Numbered from the stretch's first letter, positions 16,038-25,494 are shown. The stretch: 40,585 nt of DNA from an uncultured Deferribacteraceae bacterium (GCA_947041165.1 CAMRCY010000020.1:1-40585), one strand, 5' to 3'. The notes: generated from the letters alone by a model not told the origin. A program made the numbers and translations.

Positions 16038-17120
16038 TTATCTTAACTTTAATGTACTTAACGCCACAAGGACTAAAATAAATGATACGATCCATAAACG
16101 TACTATGATCTTAGGTTCGCTCCATCCTTTTAACTCTAAGTGATGATGAAACGGCGCCATATTAAATATTCTTTTTCCCGTTAACTTAAATGAGGCGACT
16201 TGTAAAATAACAGATACTGTTTCTAAAACAAAAACACCACCAACTATTAATAAAACAACCTCGTGCTTAACGATACATGCAACAACACCAAGCGCTCCAC
16301 CCATTGATAGAGATCCTACATCTCCCATAAATATCGTCGCAGGGAAAGTGTTGAACCATAGAAAGCCTAAACCAGCTCCGATCATCGCACCACAAAAAAC
16401 TGTCAGTTCTCCTGAACCTCTAACATATGGAATATGGAGATACTCTGAGAAAAATAAGTTACCCGCAATATATGCAAATACAGCGTATGCTACAAATGAA
16501 GTGACAATAGGCATCGTTGCAAGCCCATCTAGTCCATCTGTTAAATTAACAGCGTTCGCCGTACCAACTATCACAACAATTCCAAAAATAACATAAACCC
16601 ACGACATATCAAAAACAAACGACTTAACAAATGGTAATGCAAGCTTTGTTGAAACATCACCGTTATCAATTGATACAATAAAAAGTATCGCAATCAACGC
16701 TACTATACACTCAAATAAAAGTCTCAACTTCCCTGATAGTCCACTAGGATTTGCTGAAATTGTCTTCTTATAATCATCAACAAAACCTATCAATCCATAA
16801 AAAAGAAAGATAAATAATGTGACCCAAATATATCTATTAGATAGATCCGACCATAGTACAGTTGATACAAATACACTAAATATTATTATCAACCCTCCCA
16901 TCGTAGGAGTGCCCTCTTTACTTTTATGTCCATCAGGCTCGCAATCTTTATTCAACTTTGAAAACTTATAACGTCGCAACATTTCTGTCACAACTGTACC
17001 TATTAACATCGTAATAAGTAGAGCTGTAATTGTTGCATACATTGTTCTAAATGTTAGATATTTAAAAACATTAAAAAATGATACATATTCCGATAACGGA
17101 ACTAATAAAGAATACAACAT
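16038..17120 (-). CDS. mraY: Phospho-MurNAc-pentapeptide transferase MraY
   Basis: MraY moves phospho-MurNAc-pentapeptide from UDP to undecaprenyl phosphate, forming lipid I. The 360 residues carry about ten membrane helices and the family signatures: KEGTPTMGGLI, GFVDDYKK with the catalytic Asp pair, ANAVNLTDGLDGLA, the GDVGSLSMGGALG segment and the PFHHHLELKGW cytoplasmic loop. All key acidic and His residues are present. It lies between murF and murD, its usual place. Confidence 0.98.
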   Translation of the reverse strand: MLYSLLVPLSEYVSFFNVFKYLTFRTMYATITALLITMLIGTVVTEMLRRYKFSKLNKDCEPDGHKSKEGTPTMGGLIIIFSVFVSTVLWSDLSNRYIWVTLFIFLFYGLIGFVDDYKKTISANPSGLSGKLRLLFECIVALIAILFIVSIDNGDVSTKLALPFVKSFVFDMSWVYVIFGIVVIVGTANAVNLTDGLDGLATMPIVTSFVAYAVFAYIAGNLFFSEYLHIPYVRGSGELTVFCGAMIGAGLGFLWFNTFPATIFMGDVGSLSMGGALGVVACIVKHEVVLLIVGGVFVLETVSVILQVASFKLTGKRIFNMAPFHHHLELKGWSEPKIIVRLWIVSFILVLVALSTLKLR

Positions 17121-17139
17121 GATGAAATACCCCTAAGTA

Positions 17140-18504
17140 TTATGACTTTCTACTCTCTCTCATATCTATAAGCTCGCTCACAAGTGTGTCAAACCGTTTA
17201 CTTCTTGATGCTTTGAATAATAATATACACTTCTCATCTTTATCTATCTTTAACAAATCATATAACAGTTTTTCTCGTAAAGTATATAACTTAACATTAG
17301 GAGATTTTTTAATATCTTTATCGATAAATTTACTAAAACTTGCTCCTAAAAAATAGAACTTAATATTATTGTAAATAGTAACTAATGATGTAATCTTACT
17401 GTATAGTTCTTGCTCATATCCATCAATCTCACCCATCTCGCCTAAGATAACATATTTGCTTCTATCTTTAATATTAGCGATACTATTAATCGTTGAAATT
17501 ATCGACTCAAATCCAGCATTATACGTGTCATCAACTATCGCTAACTCACCACTATATAATATATTGCCTCGACCATTAATAGGAGAGTATACCTCGATCC
17601 CTTCATAAATCTCATCGTATGATAATCCAACTTTCTCAGCCAACAAAATTAATGGTAAACAGTTAAACGCTATATGATGATATATATGATTTAACCTATA
17701 ACCCTTATCGCCTCTTGTAACCTTAAACGTTACCCCGTTATCACTTGATACAATTTCACTAAGTGCAATATTTGAATCTTTATCACCAAAGGTATAGATA
17801 TCTAACCCTTTTTTATACTGTACATTGTTATAAAATTCTCTTGGTATAAAGACACTTCCATGCTCAACTAATTCATCTACTGCTGATAATTTTTCGTGAA
17901 CTATATTTTCATAACTTCCAAATCTGCCTATATGAGCATGCCCTATATTTGTGATGACAACCATATCTGGTTTAACCATCTTTGATAACAATCCGATCTC
18001 ACCCATAGCGTTACTGCCTACTTCAACAATAATAAAATCTGCATCCATATCTAAGTTTATACCAGTTAGCGATACCCCTAACTCATTATTATAATTGCCC
18101 TCAGTTGCATACACTTTATATTTAGTAGAAAGCATACACTTCAACAATTCTTTACTGCTAGTTTTACCGAACGATCCAGTTATTAAAATCTTCTTACCTT
18201 CAAATCTATCAAAGAAAACTTTCGCAGTATCTATCAAAAATTTTGCACCATCATCAACTAAAACTTTATTACAAATCAAACTATCATAAATCTTTTTATT
18301 AGACATAATCAGTAATGATGCTTTCTTTTTTATTACATCTTTAGTGAATAAATTTGCATCATGATTTTCACCTTTTATCGCAATAAAAACATCTTGCTGT
18401 TTAACTTTGCGAGAGTCGATGACAATATCACCTATCTCTATGTCATCAAGGATATCGTATGATACAATTGATGGAAGTGATTTAACGAACTTGCTTACTA
18501 TCAT
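17140..18504 (-). CDS. murF: UDP-MurNAc-tripeptide--D-Ala-D-Ala ligase
   Basis: MurF adds the Ddl product, D-Ala-D-Ala, to complete the UDP-MurNAc-pentapeptide. Among the Mur ligases this is the most diverged in the cluster. It is still recognisable by DSRKVKQQDVFIAIKGENHD in the N-terminal domain, the ATP loop ITGSFGKTSSKELL, VITNIGHAHIGRFGS in the middle, and NGRGNILY with VDDTYNAGFESI in the C-terminal part. The 454 residues match the family. The ATG overlaps the murE stop as ATGA, so translation is coupled. Confidence 0.94.
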   Translation of the reverse strand: MIVSKFVKSLPSIVSYDILDDIEIGDIVIDSRKVKQQDVFIAIKGENHDANLFTKDVIKKKASLLIMSNKKIYDSLICNKVLVDDGAKFLIDTAKVFFDRFEGKKILITGSFGKTSSKELLKCMLSTKYKVYATEGNYNNELGVSLTGINLDMDADFIIVEVGSNAMGEIGLLSKMVKPDMVVITNIGHAHIGRFGSYENIVHEKLSAVDELVEHGSVFIPREFYNNVQYKKGLDIYTFGDKDSNIALSEIVSSDNGVTFKVTRGDKGYRLNHIYHHIAFNCLPLILLAEKVGLSYDEIYEGIEVYSPINGRGNILYSGELAIVDDTYNAGFESIISTINSIANIKDRSKYVILGEMGEIDGYEQELYSKITSLVTIYNNIKFYFLGASFSKFIDKDIKKSPNVKLYTLREKLLYDLLKIDKDEKCILLFKASRSKRFDTLVSELIDMRESRKS

Positions 18505-19973
18505 TTATTAAACTCTTTTAAATACATTAAAGCCTCTTCTGTATCATCTAATATCATTTTTTCGCCTTTGATAATCTGATACTTTTCATGCCCTTTACCA
18601 GCTATTAAAATAATGTCATCTTTATCAGCCAGCAGTATCGCTTTCTTAATTGCACTCGTTCTATTCACTTCAATTATGAATGATGATCTATCAGAACTTT
18701 CACTCAACATATCTTCAATTATATTCATAGGATCTTCTGATCTAGGATTATCAGATGTTACAATAACTACACTCGATAATCTTTCAGCAACTTTCGCCAT
18801 TCTTGAACGCTTACTGCGATCTCTATCGCCTCCGCAACCAAAAACAGTTATGATACGTCTTGTTGCAATAGAACCTATAGCATTTAAAACATTCTCTAGA
18901 GCATCATCAGTGTGTGCATAATCTACAAAAATAGTAAAATCTTTAGCCTGTATTCTTTGCAATCTACCATCAATTGCTTCTAATGTTTCAATCCCTTTAA
19001 TAATGCAATCATCAGTAATTGATAATGATTTCGCAGCAGCGATTGATGCTAAAATATTTTCTAAATTATATTCACCGATCAACTTAGACTTAATATTATA
19101 TTCAACACCATGAATAAAAACAGTCGCATCAAGCCCATCAACACTTATCTTGTAATCTACACAATACACATCAGCTTCTTTAGAAACAGCGTACGTTACA
19201 CATTTTGATCTATCAAGTTTCAATAGAAGCTTTTCACCGTACTTAGATGTTATATTTATAACTTTTATATCCGAATAATTATCCTCAAATAATTTAGATT
19301 TAGCATCAAAATAGTTATCCATATTTTTATGATAATCAAGATGATCGCCTGTTAAATTTGTAAATATTGCAACATCAAATGTTACACCTTTTAATCTGTT
19401 CTGATCAAGTGCATGAGATGATACCTCAGATACTAAATAACTACATCCAGCGTCAACTCCTAAAGAAGCGAACTTAACAAAATCATATCCACCAGGAGTT
19501 GTAGTGTTGTTATCATAAACTTTACTATCTATAAAAATACCGTTTGTACCTATCGTTACAATTTTATTTTTAGCGTAACTTAATATCGATCCTAATATAA
19601 TTGATGTTGTAGTTTTTCCGTTTGTACCAGTTATGGCTACTTTTTTAAGCCTATCTAATTTGTTATCAAAAAAAGTTATTGATGCTAAAGTTAATGCTGT
19701 TCTCACATCTTCAACAACTATGTGTGAGATGTTTTTAGGAAGTATTCTATCAGTTACTATCATCGATATTTTTTTAGCTAAATAAAGTTCAATAGCTTTA
19801 TCTGTTGAATCAAAATTGTTTCCTTTGTATGCAAAAAAAACTACAACGTCATCAATATTAGTTATCACATCATCGATATGATAACTAATCTTTTTAACTT
19901 CTTTATCTAAAACCTTCTCTTCAACATATTCTTCTTTAGCAGAAAGAATTGTAATTAAATTTTTAATTAACAT
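18501..19973 (-). CDS. murE: UDP-MurNAc-tripeptide synthetase MurE, mDAP type
   Basis: MurE adds the third amino acid of the stem peptide. The 490 residues show the ATP loop ITGTNGKTTT (about 114-123), NLTGDHLDYH in the central domain and VFGCGGDRDRSKR in the C-terminal domain. The substrate motif SDNPRSEDP at about 407-415 carries DNPR, which is the meso-diaminopimelate form; Lys-adding enzymes differ here. The wall is therefore probably mDAP-based, an inference from a well-established motif. The start overlaps the ftsI end by 11 bases and the stop overlaps murF by four. Confidence 0.97.
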   Translation of the reverse strand: MLIKNLITILSAKEEYVEEKVLDKEVKKISYHIDDVITNIDDVVVFFAYKGNNFDSTDKAIELYLAKKISMIVTDRILPKNISHIVVEDVRTALTLASITFFDNKLDRLKKVAITGTNGKTTTSIILGSILSYAKNKIVTIGTNGIFIDSKVYDNNTTTPGGYDFVKFASLGVDAGCSYLVSEVSSHALDQNRLKGVTFDVAIFTNLTGDHLDYHKNMDNYFDAKSKLFEDNYSDIKVINITSKYGEKLLLKLDRSKCVTYAVSKEADVYCVDYKISVDGLDATVFIHGVEYNIKSKLIGEYNLENILASIAAAKSLSITDDCIIKGIETLEAIDGRLQRIQAKDFTIFVDYAHTDDALENVLNAIGSIATRRIITVFGCGGDRDRSKRSRMAKVAERLSSVVIVTSDNPRSEDPMNIIEDMLSESSDRSSFIIEVNRTSAIKKAILLADKDDIILIAGKGHEKYQIIKGEKMILDDTEEALMYLKEFNK

Positions 19974-21648
19974 TAGCGATAATCACCCTACTTCTATTTA
20001 ATAAATTAAGTTCTACTGCAAGATACTCTGCAATCTGTTTAAATATATGTGCCGATGTTGCACCACCATAGATTGATGTTGACGGCGAATCATAAACCAC
20101 AATCATCGCAATCTTTGGATCATTAGCTGGAAACACACCTGCAAATGTTGCTATATAATTTTCATCAGAATATCTTTTAAGTCGTGCATCATACTTCTTA
20201 GATGTTCCCGTTTTGCCTGCAATATCAACAATACTGCTACGAGCATTTTTACCCGTTCCTGTTTTAACAGTTTTAATCATAAGCGATAATAAATAATCAG
20301 ATGTTGATTCACTCATTACTCTACGACTAACAGTTTGTGGATTAACCACCCTTGATTTAACTTTAACTTTATTTATAAGTTTCGGTGTATTCATCACCCC
20401 TTTGTTTCCGATAGCTGCATAAAAATTTACGATCTGCAGAGGAGTTACAAGCAACTCATAACCAATAGACATAGAAGTTTTCGTGTTCTGTGACCACTTC
20501 TTAGGAGGTTTAACTAAACCTGATTCTTCTCTCAATCCGTATATTCCCGTCTTCTCTCCAAAACCAGCGTTGACAATAAATTTATGATACGCCTCTTTAT
20601 TGACACTCTCAACCATCTTTGCAATACCGATGTTTGATGAATATTTATAAATCTCCTCAGGAGTTGATGAAGGACGGTATTTTGTATCTGTATAGGTAAA
20701 TCCACCTAGATTTATCATTTTGCTTGTGTTATATCTTTTCTGATGATCTATTAAAAGTTTATCCTGCATAAATGCAAACAGGATCGTTTTAAATATTGAT
20801 CCTGGCTCAAATAAATATGTGAAAGGCATATTGTTATAATGAGATCTCTCTTGACTTGAATAATCATGCGGATCAAAATCTTTTACATTTGCTGCAAAAA
20901 CAACCTCTCCAGTTCTTACGTCAAGTGCAATCGCTGTACCATTTTTTGCACCATAATCTTTTGAACCGTTACGTAAAATAGATTCAACACCTGCTTGAAG
21001 TTTTGCAGAAATTGTGAGATCAACAGAACTATCTGGAAGAATTGCATCTGATTTATCATCAAATAAAATAAGTCTTCCTCTAGAATCTTTTATAGATACA
21101 ACAGTCACTGGATCGCCTGCAAGATCAGAATCAAGTGTGTACTCAATTCCACCTCTACCTTGATTATCTATACCTGTGAAACCAAGAAGGTTTGACATGC
21201 TTGTGCCTTCAGGATAATATCTTGCTTCTTCTTTATAATATTCTAAACCTGTGATATTCTTTTTTAGATACTCTGCTACATCTAAATCTAAATGTCGCTC
21301 TATCCATATGAAACCATCGTTGTTTTTTAATTGATTACGAACACGTTTAGAAACACCGATACCATTTACCTCTAACTGATTAACAAATGTATCAATGTTT
21401 TTGATATTTTTTCTAAAGGCATAGATAGAACCCACAACTTTATTCTGTGCTAATATAACGCCATCTCTATCAAGAATTGTTCCTCTATTTCTCGTCGTCT
21501 CAATCTTTGATTCTACCTGCGACTTTACAAAACCTTTATATTTTGAACCTTCAATAACTTGAAGATGAAAAAGTCTTGCTATAACGAGTACAGTAAAAAA
21601 TACTGCTAATACAGAGAAAAATGAACTAATTTTTGTCTCTTTGAACAT
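19963..21648 (-). CDS. ftsI: Division transpeptidase FtsI (PBP3)
   Basis: FtsI is a class B penicillin-binding protein that crosslinks septal peptidoglycan with FtsW. The 561 residues begin with one membrane helix (about 9-29). A PBP dimerisation domain follows with RGTILDRDGVILAQN, then the transpeptidase domain. The catalytic motifs are SIFK at 284-287 (nucleophile Ser284), SSN at 337-339 and KTG at 479-481. There is no C-terminal PASTA domain, so it resembles the proteobacterial form more than sporulation-type proteins. The first bases overlap ftsL by 23 bp. Confidence 0.96.
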   Translation of the reverse strand: MFKETKISSFFSVLAVFFTVLVIARLFHLQVIEGSKYKGFVKSQVESKIETTRNRGTILDRDGVILAQNKVVGSIYAFRKNIKNIDTFVNQLEVNGIGVSKRVRNQLKNNDGFIWIERHLDLDVAEYLKKNITGLEYYKEEARYYPEGTSMSNLLGFTGIDNQGRGGIEYTLDSDLAGDPVTVVSIKDSRGRLILFDDKSDAILPDSSVDLTISAKLQAGVESILRNGSKDYGAKNGTAIALDVRTGEVVFAANVKDFDPHDYSSQERSHYNNMPFTYLFEPGSIFKTILFAFMQDKLLIDHQKRYNTSKMINLGGFTYTDTKYRPSSTPEEIYKYSSNIGIAKMVESVNKEAYHKFIVNAGFGEKTGIYGLREESGLVKPPKKWSQNTKTSMSIGYELLVTPLQIVNFYAAIGNKGVMNTPKLINKVKVKSRVVNPQTVSRRVMSESTSDYLLSLMIKTVKTGTGKNARSSIVDIAGKTGTSKKYDARLKRYSDENYIATFAGVFPANDPKIAMIVVYDSPSTSIYGGATSAHIFKQIAEYLAVELNLLNRSRVIIANVN

Positions 21649-21952
21649 AAAATACCCTACCAGTATCTATTAGTGCAAATCCAGCTTTTAATCCTTTTTT
21701 AATTAAAATCTCGTTTCTTGCTACCTTAGAATATTCTAAAGATAAACGCTCTGCGACCAATGAGCTACTTTCTAACTCTTGTGATAATTCCGATATCTCA
21801 TAACCAACTGTAATACATTTATTTCTAACAATAATCAGCGTTGAGACAAAAATGATAGCTAACATGAAAGTTACTATGAAAATCGGTTGCACGAAACTAA
21901 ATAACTGCAAGCTTTTCTCACTGCTTTCTTCGTACATCGGTATGTGTTTCAT
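21626..21952 (-). CDS. ftsL: Probable cell division protein FtsL
   Basis: This 108-residue protein is a small bitopic membrane protein, with a membrane helix at about 20-42. A periplasmic coiled-coil-prone segment (EISELSQELESSSLVAERLS) follows. FtsL sequences are poorly conserved. The call rests on size, topology and position between rsmH and ftsI, where ftsL lies in most clusters. FtsL would bridge FtsQ/FtsB and the FtsWI synthase. GAGGTAAATAATT precedes ATG. Confidence 0.8.
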   Translation of the reverse strand: MKHIPMYEESSEKSLQLFSFVQPIFIVTFMLAIIFVSTLIIVRNKCITVGYEISELSQELESSSLVAERLSLEYSKVARNEILIKKGLKAGFALIDTGRVFYVQRDKN

Positions 21953-21963
21953 AATTATTTACC

Positions 21964-22893
21964 TCAATTAATCTTCTCTGCAACTCTTAACTTTGCACTT
22001 CTTGATAAAGGATTTGTTGTGACCTCAACTGGTGAAGGCACAAGTGCTTTTCTAGTCACTATCCTATACTCAGGAACCCTGTTACATATACACATCGGCA
22101 AAAGAGGCGGACATGTACAGTTTTTTGCATGTTCAATAAAAGATTTCTTCACAAGCCTATCCTCTAATGAGTGAAATGAGATAGCTCCAAACCTTCCCTC
22201 AACCTTCAATATGCGATACACAGAACTTAACAATATCTCGATATCTTCAAGTTCCTTGTTAACGTATATTCTAAACGCTTGGAAAGTTTTTGTGGCTGGA
22301 GAAATCCCATATTTATGAAACTTCTTAGGAATGGAATTTGCTATTACCTCTGAAAGTTCTAAAGTCGTGTCAAGCCTTTTACTCTCTCTATATTTAACTA
22401 TATTTCTAGCAATACTTCTTGCAAATTTCTCTTCACCATACTTTATTATAATTTTAAAAATCTCATGTTCATCGTAACTATCAACTATATCAGATGCTTT
22501 AAATTCTTGAGTTCTATCCATTCTCATATCGATATCACCCTCTAATCTAAACGAAAATCCTCGCTCTGCATCTTTTAACTGATAGGCTGATGTTCCAAAA
22601 TCTGCAATAATTCCAGATACATCACCTTCTATATTCTCATCATCAACAACTTTTAATATATCCCTAAATGATGAATGTATTATCTTAACATTACTATAAT
22701 CTTTAAACCGATCTTGAAGTCGTGCAACTGCATCTAGATCTTTATCTAAAATGATTAACGATCCTTTATCCGACAATCTCGATAACAGCTCAAAACTGTG
22801 ACTTCCACCACCACCTGTGCAATCTATATAGACTCCATCTGGATCTGTGAAAATATTATCAATTAACTCTAATAACATAACTGGTGTGTGCAT
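21964..22893 (-). CDS. rsmH: 16S rRNA (cytosine-1402-N4)-methyltransferase
   Basis: RsmH (MraW) methylates N4 of C1402 in 16S rRNA with S-adenosylmethionine. The 309 residues have the family start HTPVMLLELID, the SAM loop IDCTGGGGSHS, IIADFGTSAYQL, RGFSFR-EGDIDMRMD, and the C-terminal ISFHSLEDRLVK followed by a Cys-containing segment (CTCPPLLPMCICN). All are typical. It is the second gene of the cluster, ten bases after mraZ. Confidence 0.97.
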   Translation of the reverse strand: MHTPVMLLELIDNIFTDPDGVYIDCTGGGGSHSFELLSRLSDKGSLIILDKDLDAVARLQDRFKDYSNVKIIHSSFRDILKVVDDENIEGDVSGIIADFGTSAYQLKDAERGFSFRLEGDIDMRMDRTQEFKASDIVDSYDEHEIFKIIIKYGEEKFARSIARNIVKYRESKRLDTTLELSEVIANSIPKKFHKYGISPATKTFQAFRIYVNKELEDIEILLSSVYRILKVEGRFGAISFHSLEDRLVKKSFIEHAKNCTCPPLLPMCICNRVPEYRIVTRKALVPSPVEVTTNPLSRSAKLRVAEKIN

Positions 22894-22902
22894 AATATTT
22901 AC

Positions 22903-23358
22903 CTAAAATATAAGATGAGATGAAATTCTTAAATCCTCATCTGATAACTCTGATTCTATACGCTGAGACTCCGTCTCCCACTCTTGTTTGTTCCATAACT
23001 GTATCTGATCGTTCACACCTATGATATAACACTCATCACTTAAATTAGCTTTCTTTCTGTGTTTAGGTGTAATAGTTATTCTGCCTGACGCACTAACGTC
23101 TACATCCATTGATGATGCAAATATGTATCTATAAATATCAACATCGCTCCTGTTTGTAGGAGGATTATCAATATGTGATTTCTCAACCTTTTCAAAATCC
23201 GATTTAGTCATCAACTTTAAACATTTTGATTGAGGAGTGTAATATGCCACAAGGGTATCGCCTAAATTCTTAGAACGAAGTTCATCACGCATCTTAGCAG
23301 GTAAAGATATTCTACCTGAATCATCAAATTTGTTAAGATACTCACCCTTAAATCCCAT
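22903..23358 (-). CDS. mraZ: Transcriptional regulator MraZ
   Basis: MraZ is a small DNA-binding protein, first gene of dcw clusters, and in studied bacteria it represses its own operon. The 151 residues contain two SpoVT/AbrB-like swapped-hairpin repeats. The first is GEYLNKFDDSGRISLPAKMRDEL and the second is ASSMDVDVSASGRITITPKHR, each with the D-x-x-GR-x-x-(I/L) core. TTGGAGAAAG precedes ATG. It is slightly longer than the E. coli protein. The upstream region carries candidate 10-bp-spaced operator repeats. Confidence 0.96.
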   Translation of the reverse strand: MGFKGEYLNKFDDSGRISLPAKMRDELRSKNLGDTLVAYYTPQSKCLKLMTKSDFEKVEKSHIDNPPTNRSDVDIYRYIFASSMDVDVSASGRITITPKHRKKANLSDECYIIGVNDQIQLWNKQEWETESQRIESELSDEDLRISSHLIF

Positions 23359-23375
23359 TCTTTCTCCAAAATTAA

Positions 23376-23405
23376 TCTATAATACTGCTACTCTTGGCAA
23401 CTCAA
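23376..23405 (-). promoter_or_regulatory. Possible proximal promoter of the dcw cluster
   Basis: On the minus strand TTGAGT (23405-23400) and TATAGA (23381-23376) are 18 nt apart, or TTATAG at 17 nt. The predicted RNA start is close to the mraZ ribosome binding site, which makes this less convincing than the distal promoter. Confidence 0.25.
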
Positions 23406-23416
23406 AATATAAAATA

Positions 23417-23576
23417 CTTAACTTATATTAAGTTACTGCCGATCTATGATAATTACTCAATACAATTACTACTAATCTACAACTTATTGATAAGGCTTAA
23501 CTTATATAGCTATTAATCGTAATAACACTCACTCTATACGACTATTATTTATCTACAACCCTTAATTTATATAGTT
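23417..23576. repeat. Degenerate 65-79-bp repeats upstream of mraZ
   Basis: CTTAA(C/T)TTATAT followed by AG(C/T)T or similar occurs at 23417-23434, 23496-23511 and 23561-23576. ATCTACAAC precedes the last two at 23475-23483 and 23551-23559. Together they look like three decayed tandem units in the mraZ leader, and no ORF is supported there. Confidence 0.45.
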
Positions 23577-23678
23577 TTTATCATTGAATTATCAACAAAC
23601 CATCCGTCAACTAAGCCAGCAATTATTAACAGTTTTCTATATAATATATAACAATTTCTTATAGCATCATCAATATTA

Positions 23679-23723
23679 AGCCATTTTATGCCAAATCAAT
23701 ACAATCTGTGCCTGCTCAATCCA
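23679..23723 (-). promoter_or_regulatory. Candidate MraZ-box repeats
   Basis: On the minus strand TGGAT (23723-23719), TGGCA (23693-23689) and TGGCT (23683-23679) start at exact multiples of ten bases from one another. They lie just downstream of the distal -10 box. MraZ operators known elsewhere are TGGG-type pentamers spaced by five bases. The match is in spacing and core TGG only. Confidence 0.3.
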
Positions 23724-23751
23724 TTTATACGTTATTCTGGTCTTTTGTCAA
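23724..23751 (-). promoter_or_regulatory. Distal promoter of the dcw cluster
   Basis: On the minus strand a perfect TTGACA (23751-23746) and TATAAA (23729-23724) have 16-nt spacing, the best sigma-70 match in the 581-bp gap between mraZ and gpmI. It would give an untranslated leader of about 360 nt before mraZ. Confidence 0.6.
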
Positions 23752-23888
23752 GTGATTTTTAACCTCTGCCCTAAATAAATTTATCTACCAACATCATTAA
23801 TTTTATTTTCTTAAATTAGATAAATAAATTAGATTATTTATCAAGGTAAAAGAACTACAATTATTAACTTTACTATAAATTATACATC

Positions 23889-23911
23889 TGATAGCATATA
23901 TCTATCACATA
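23889..23911 (+). promoter_or_regulatory. Inverted repeat before gpmI
   Basis: TGATAG at 23889-23894 and CTATCA at 23902-23907 form a 6-bp inverted repeat. The 14-mer ATATCTATCACATA (23898-23911) recurs exactly at 25468-25481, before comF, at nearly the same distance from the start codon. It could be a shared regulatory site or an RNA structure near the binding site. No clear promoter was found for gpmI. Confidence 0.35.
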
Positions 23912-23939
23912 CAAATATACTGAAGGTGGTCACTAATTA

Positions 23940-25457
23940 ATGGATAAAAAAAGAGTCGTGCTACTAATATTAGATGGATGGGGATATCGTTTAGAAGAAG
24001 AACATAACGGTACAGTTTTATCTACCCCTGAAAACTATATTAAACTATTATATAACAACGAACACACACTGCTTGATGCATCAGGAGAGGATGTTGGACT
24101 GCCGAAAGGACAGATGGGAAACTCGGAAGTTGGACATATGAATATCGGTGCTGGTAGAGTAATTTTTCAAGATCTTTTAAGAATTTCTAATGACGTTAAT
24201 GACGGCGAAATTAAAAACAATAAAGCAATAAATTTATTTCTAGATAACGCTCTTAAAAAATCTGGAAGAGTGCATCTAATGGGGCTTATGTCTGACGGTG
24301 GAGTTCACTCTCATATCGATCATTTCAAAGCTGTTATTAAAATAGCAAAAGAGAGAGGCGTTAAAGAGTTATACATTCACTGTTTTACAGATGGTCGTGA
24401 CACTCCTCCAACATCTGGAATAAGATACATAACTGATATGCAAAATTTCCTTTCAGAAATAAAGTACGGACAGATCGCAACAATCATCGGAAGATATTAT
24501 GCGATGGATAGAGATAAAAGATGGGATAGAGTTGAAAAAGCTTGGAACGCTCTTAGAAACGGTAAAGGTATTGTAGCTCAAGATCCGATATCTGCTATCA
24601 TTAACAATACTGAAACTGATGAATTTATTCTTCCAACAATTATAGATGGAGTTGATGGAAAAATTAAAGATGGTGATTCTGTTTTCATGATGAATTTTAG
24701 ATCAGATAGAGCAAGACAATTAGCTGACGTTATGGTTTTAGAAAATTTTAAAGAGTTTGATAGAGGAGATAAACCTGTATTATATATTTTAACTTTAACC
24801 GAATACGATAAAACCCTAAACTTGCCTGTTGCATACGAACCTGAATTTTATGAAAATAATTTAGCAAAAGTTATAAGTGACAACGGACTAAAACAACTTA
24901 GAATTACTGAAACTGAAAAATATCCTCACGTTACATATTTCTTTAACAGTGGTGAAGAAACACCATACCCTAATGAAATTAGAGAGCTTATTCAATCTCC
25001 AAGAGATGTTGCAACATACGATCTAAAACCTGAGATGAGTGTGAATGAAACTACTAATAAATTTGAAGAGCATTTTAGAAAAGGTGATATAGATTTAGTC
25101 GTTATGAATTTTGCAAACCCTGACATGGTTGGACATACTGGTGTTCAAAATGCTATCATTAAAGCTTGTCAAGCAGTGGATGTTGCTATTGGACGTGTTG
25201 TTAAAATTGTTGACGATATGGACGCAGTCTTGATGCTTACTGCCGATCATGGTAACGCTGAATGTATGTGGGATTATGAAAATAATCAACCACACACGGC
25301 ACATACAACTAATAAAGTTCCATTTATAATACATAATTATAAATGTACGCTAGGTATGAACGGTGGAAAATTAGCCGATATTGCACCAACTATATTAGAA
25401 GTGTTAGGATTACCTCAACCGAAAGAGATGACTGGGAAATCTTTAATTGATAAATAA
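23940..25457 (+). CDS. gpmI: Cofactor-independent phosphoglycerate mutase
   Basis: GpmI interconverts 3- and 2-phosphoglycerate using two manganese ions, without 2,3-bisphosphoglycerate. The 505 residues match the usual 510. The N-terminal VVLLILDGWGYR and the C-terminal LMLTADHGNAE provide the alkaline-phosphatase-fold metal sites. GQMGNSEVGHMNIGAGR contains the phosphorylated Ser. The inserted phosphotransferase domain has HCFTDGRDTPP and IGRYYAMDRDKRWDR, and HTAHTTNKVPFI gives further ligands. A strong AAGGTGGT site precedes ATG. It is divergent from the dcw cluster and followed by comF, possibly in one transcript. Confidence 0.98.
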   Translation: MDKKRVVLLILDGWGYRLEEEHNGTVLSTPENYIKLLYNNEHTLLDASGEDVGLPKGQMGNSEVGHMNIGAGRVIFQDLLRISNDVNDGEIKNNKAINLFLDNALKKSGRVHLMGLMSDGGVHSHIDHFKAVIKIAKERGVKELYIHCFTDGRDTPPTSGIRYITDMQNFLSEIKYGQIATIIGRYYAMDRDKRWDRVEKAWNALRNGKGIVAQDPISAIINNTETDEFILPTIIDGVDGKIKDGDSVFMMNFRSDRARQLADVMVLENFKEFDRGDKPVLYILTLTEYDKTLNLPVAYEPEFYENNLAKVISDNGLKQLRITETEKYPHVTYFFNSGEETPYPNEIRELIQSPRDVATYDLKPEMSVNETTNKFEEHFRKGDIDLVVMNFANPDMVGHTGVQNAIIKACQAVDVAIGRVVKIVDDMDAVLMLTADHGNAECMWDYENNQPHTAHTTNKVPFIIHNYKCTLGMNGGKLADIAPTILEVLGLPQPKEMTGKSLIDK

Positions 25458-25467
25458 TAAATTAAAA

Positions 25468-25494
25468 ATATCTATCACATATACGATAGGTTTT
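25468..25494 (+). other. Small hairpin between gpmI and comF
   Basis: CTATC at 25472-25476 pairs with GATAG at 25485-25489, followed by GTTTT. The upstream arm is part of the 14-mer also found before gpmI. The stem is short, so a weak attenuator is possible but not shown. Confidence 0.3.
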
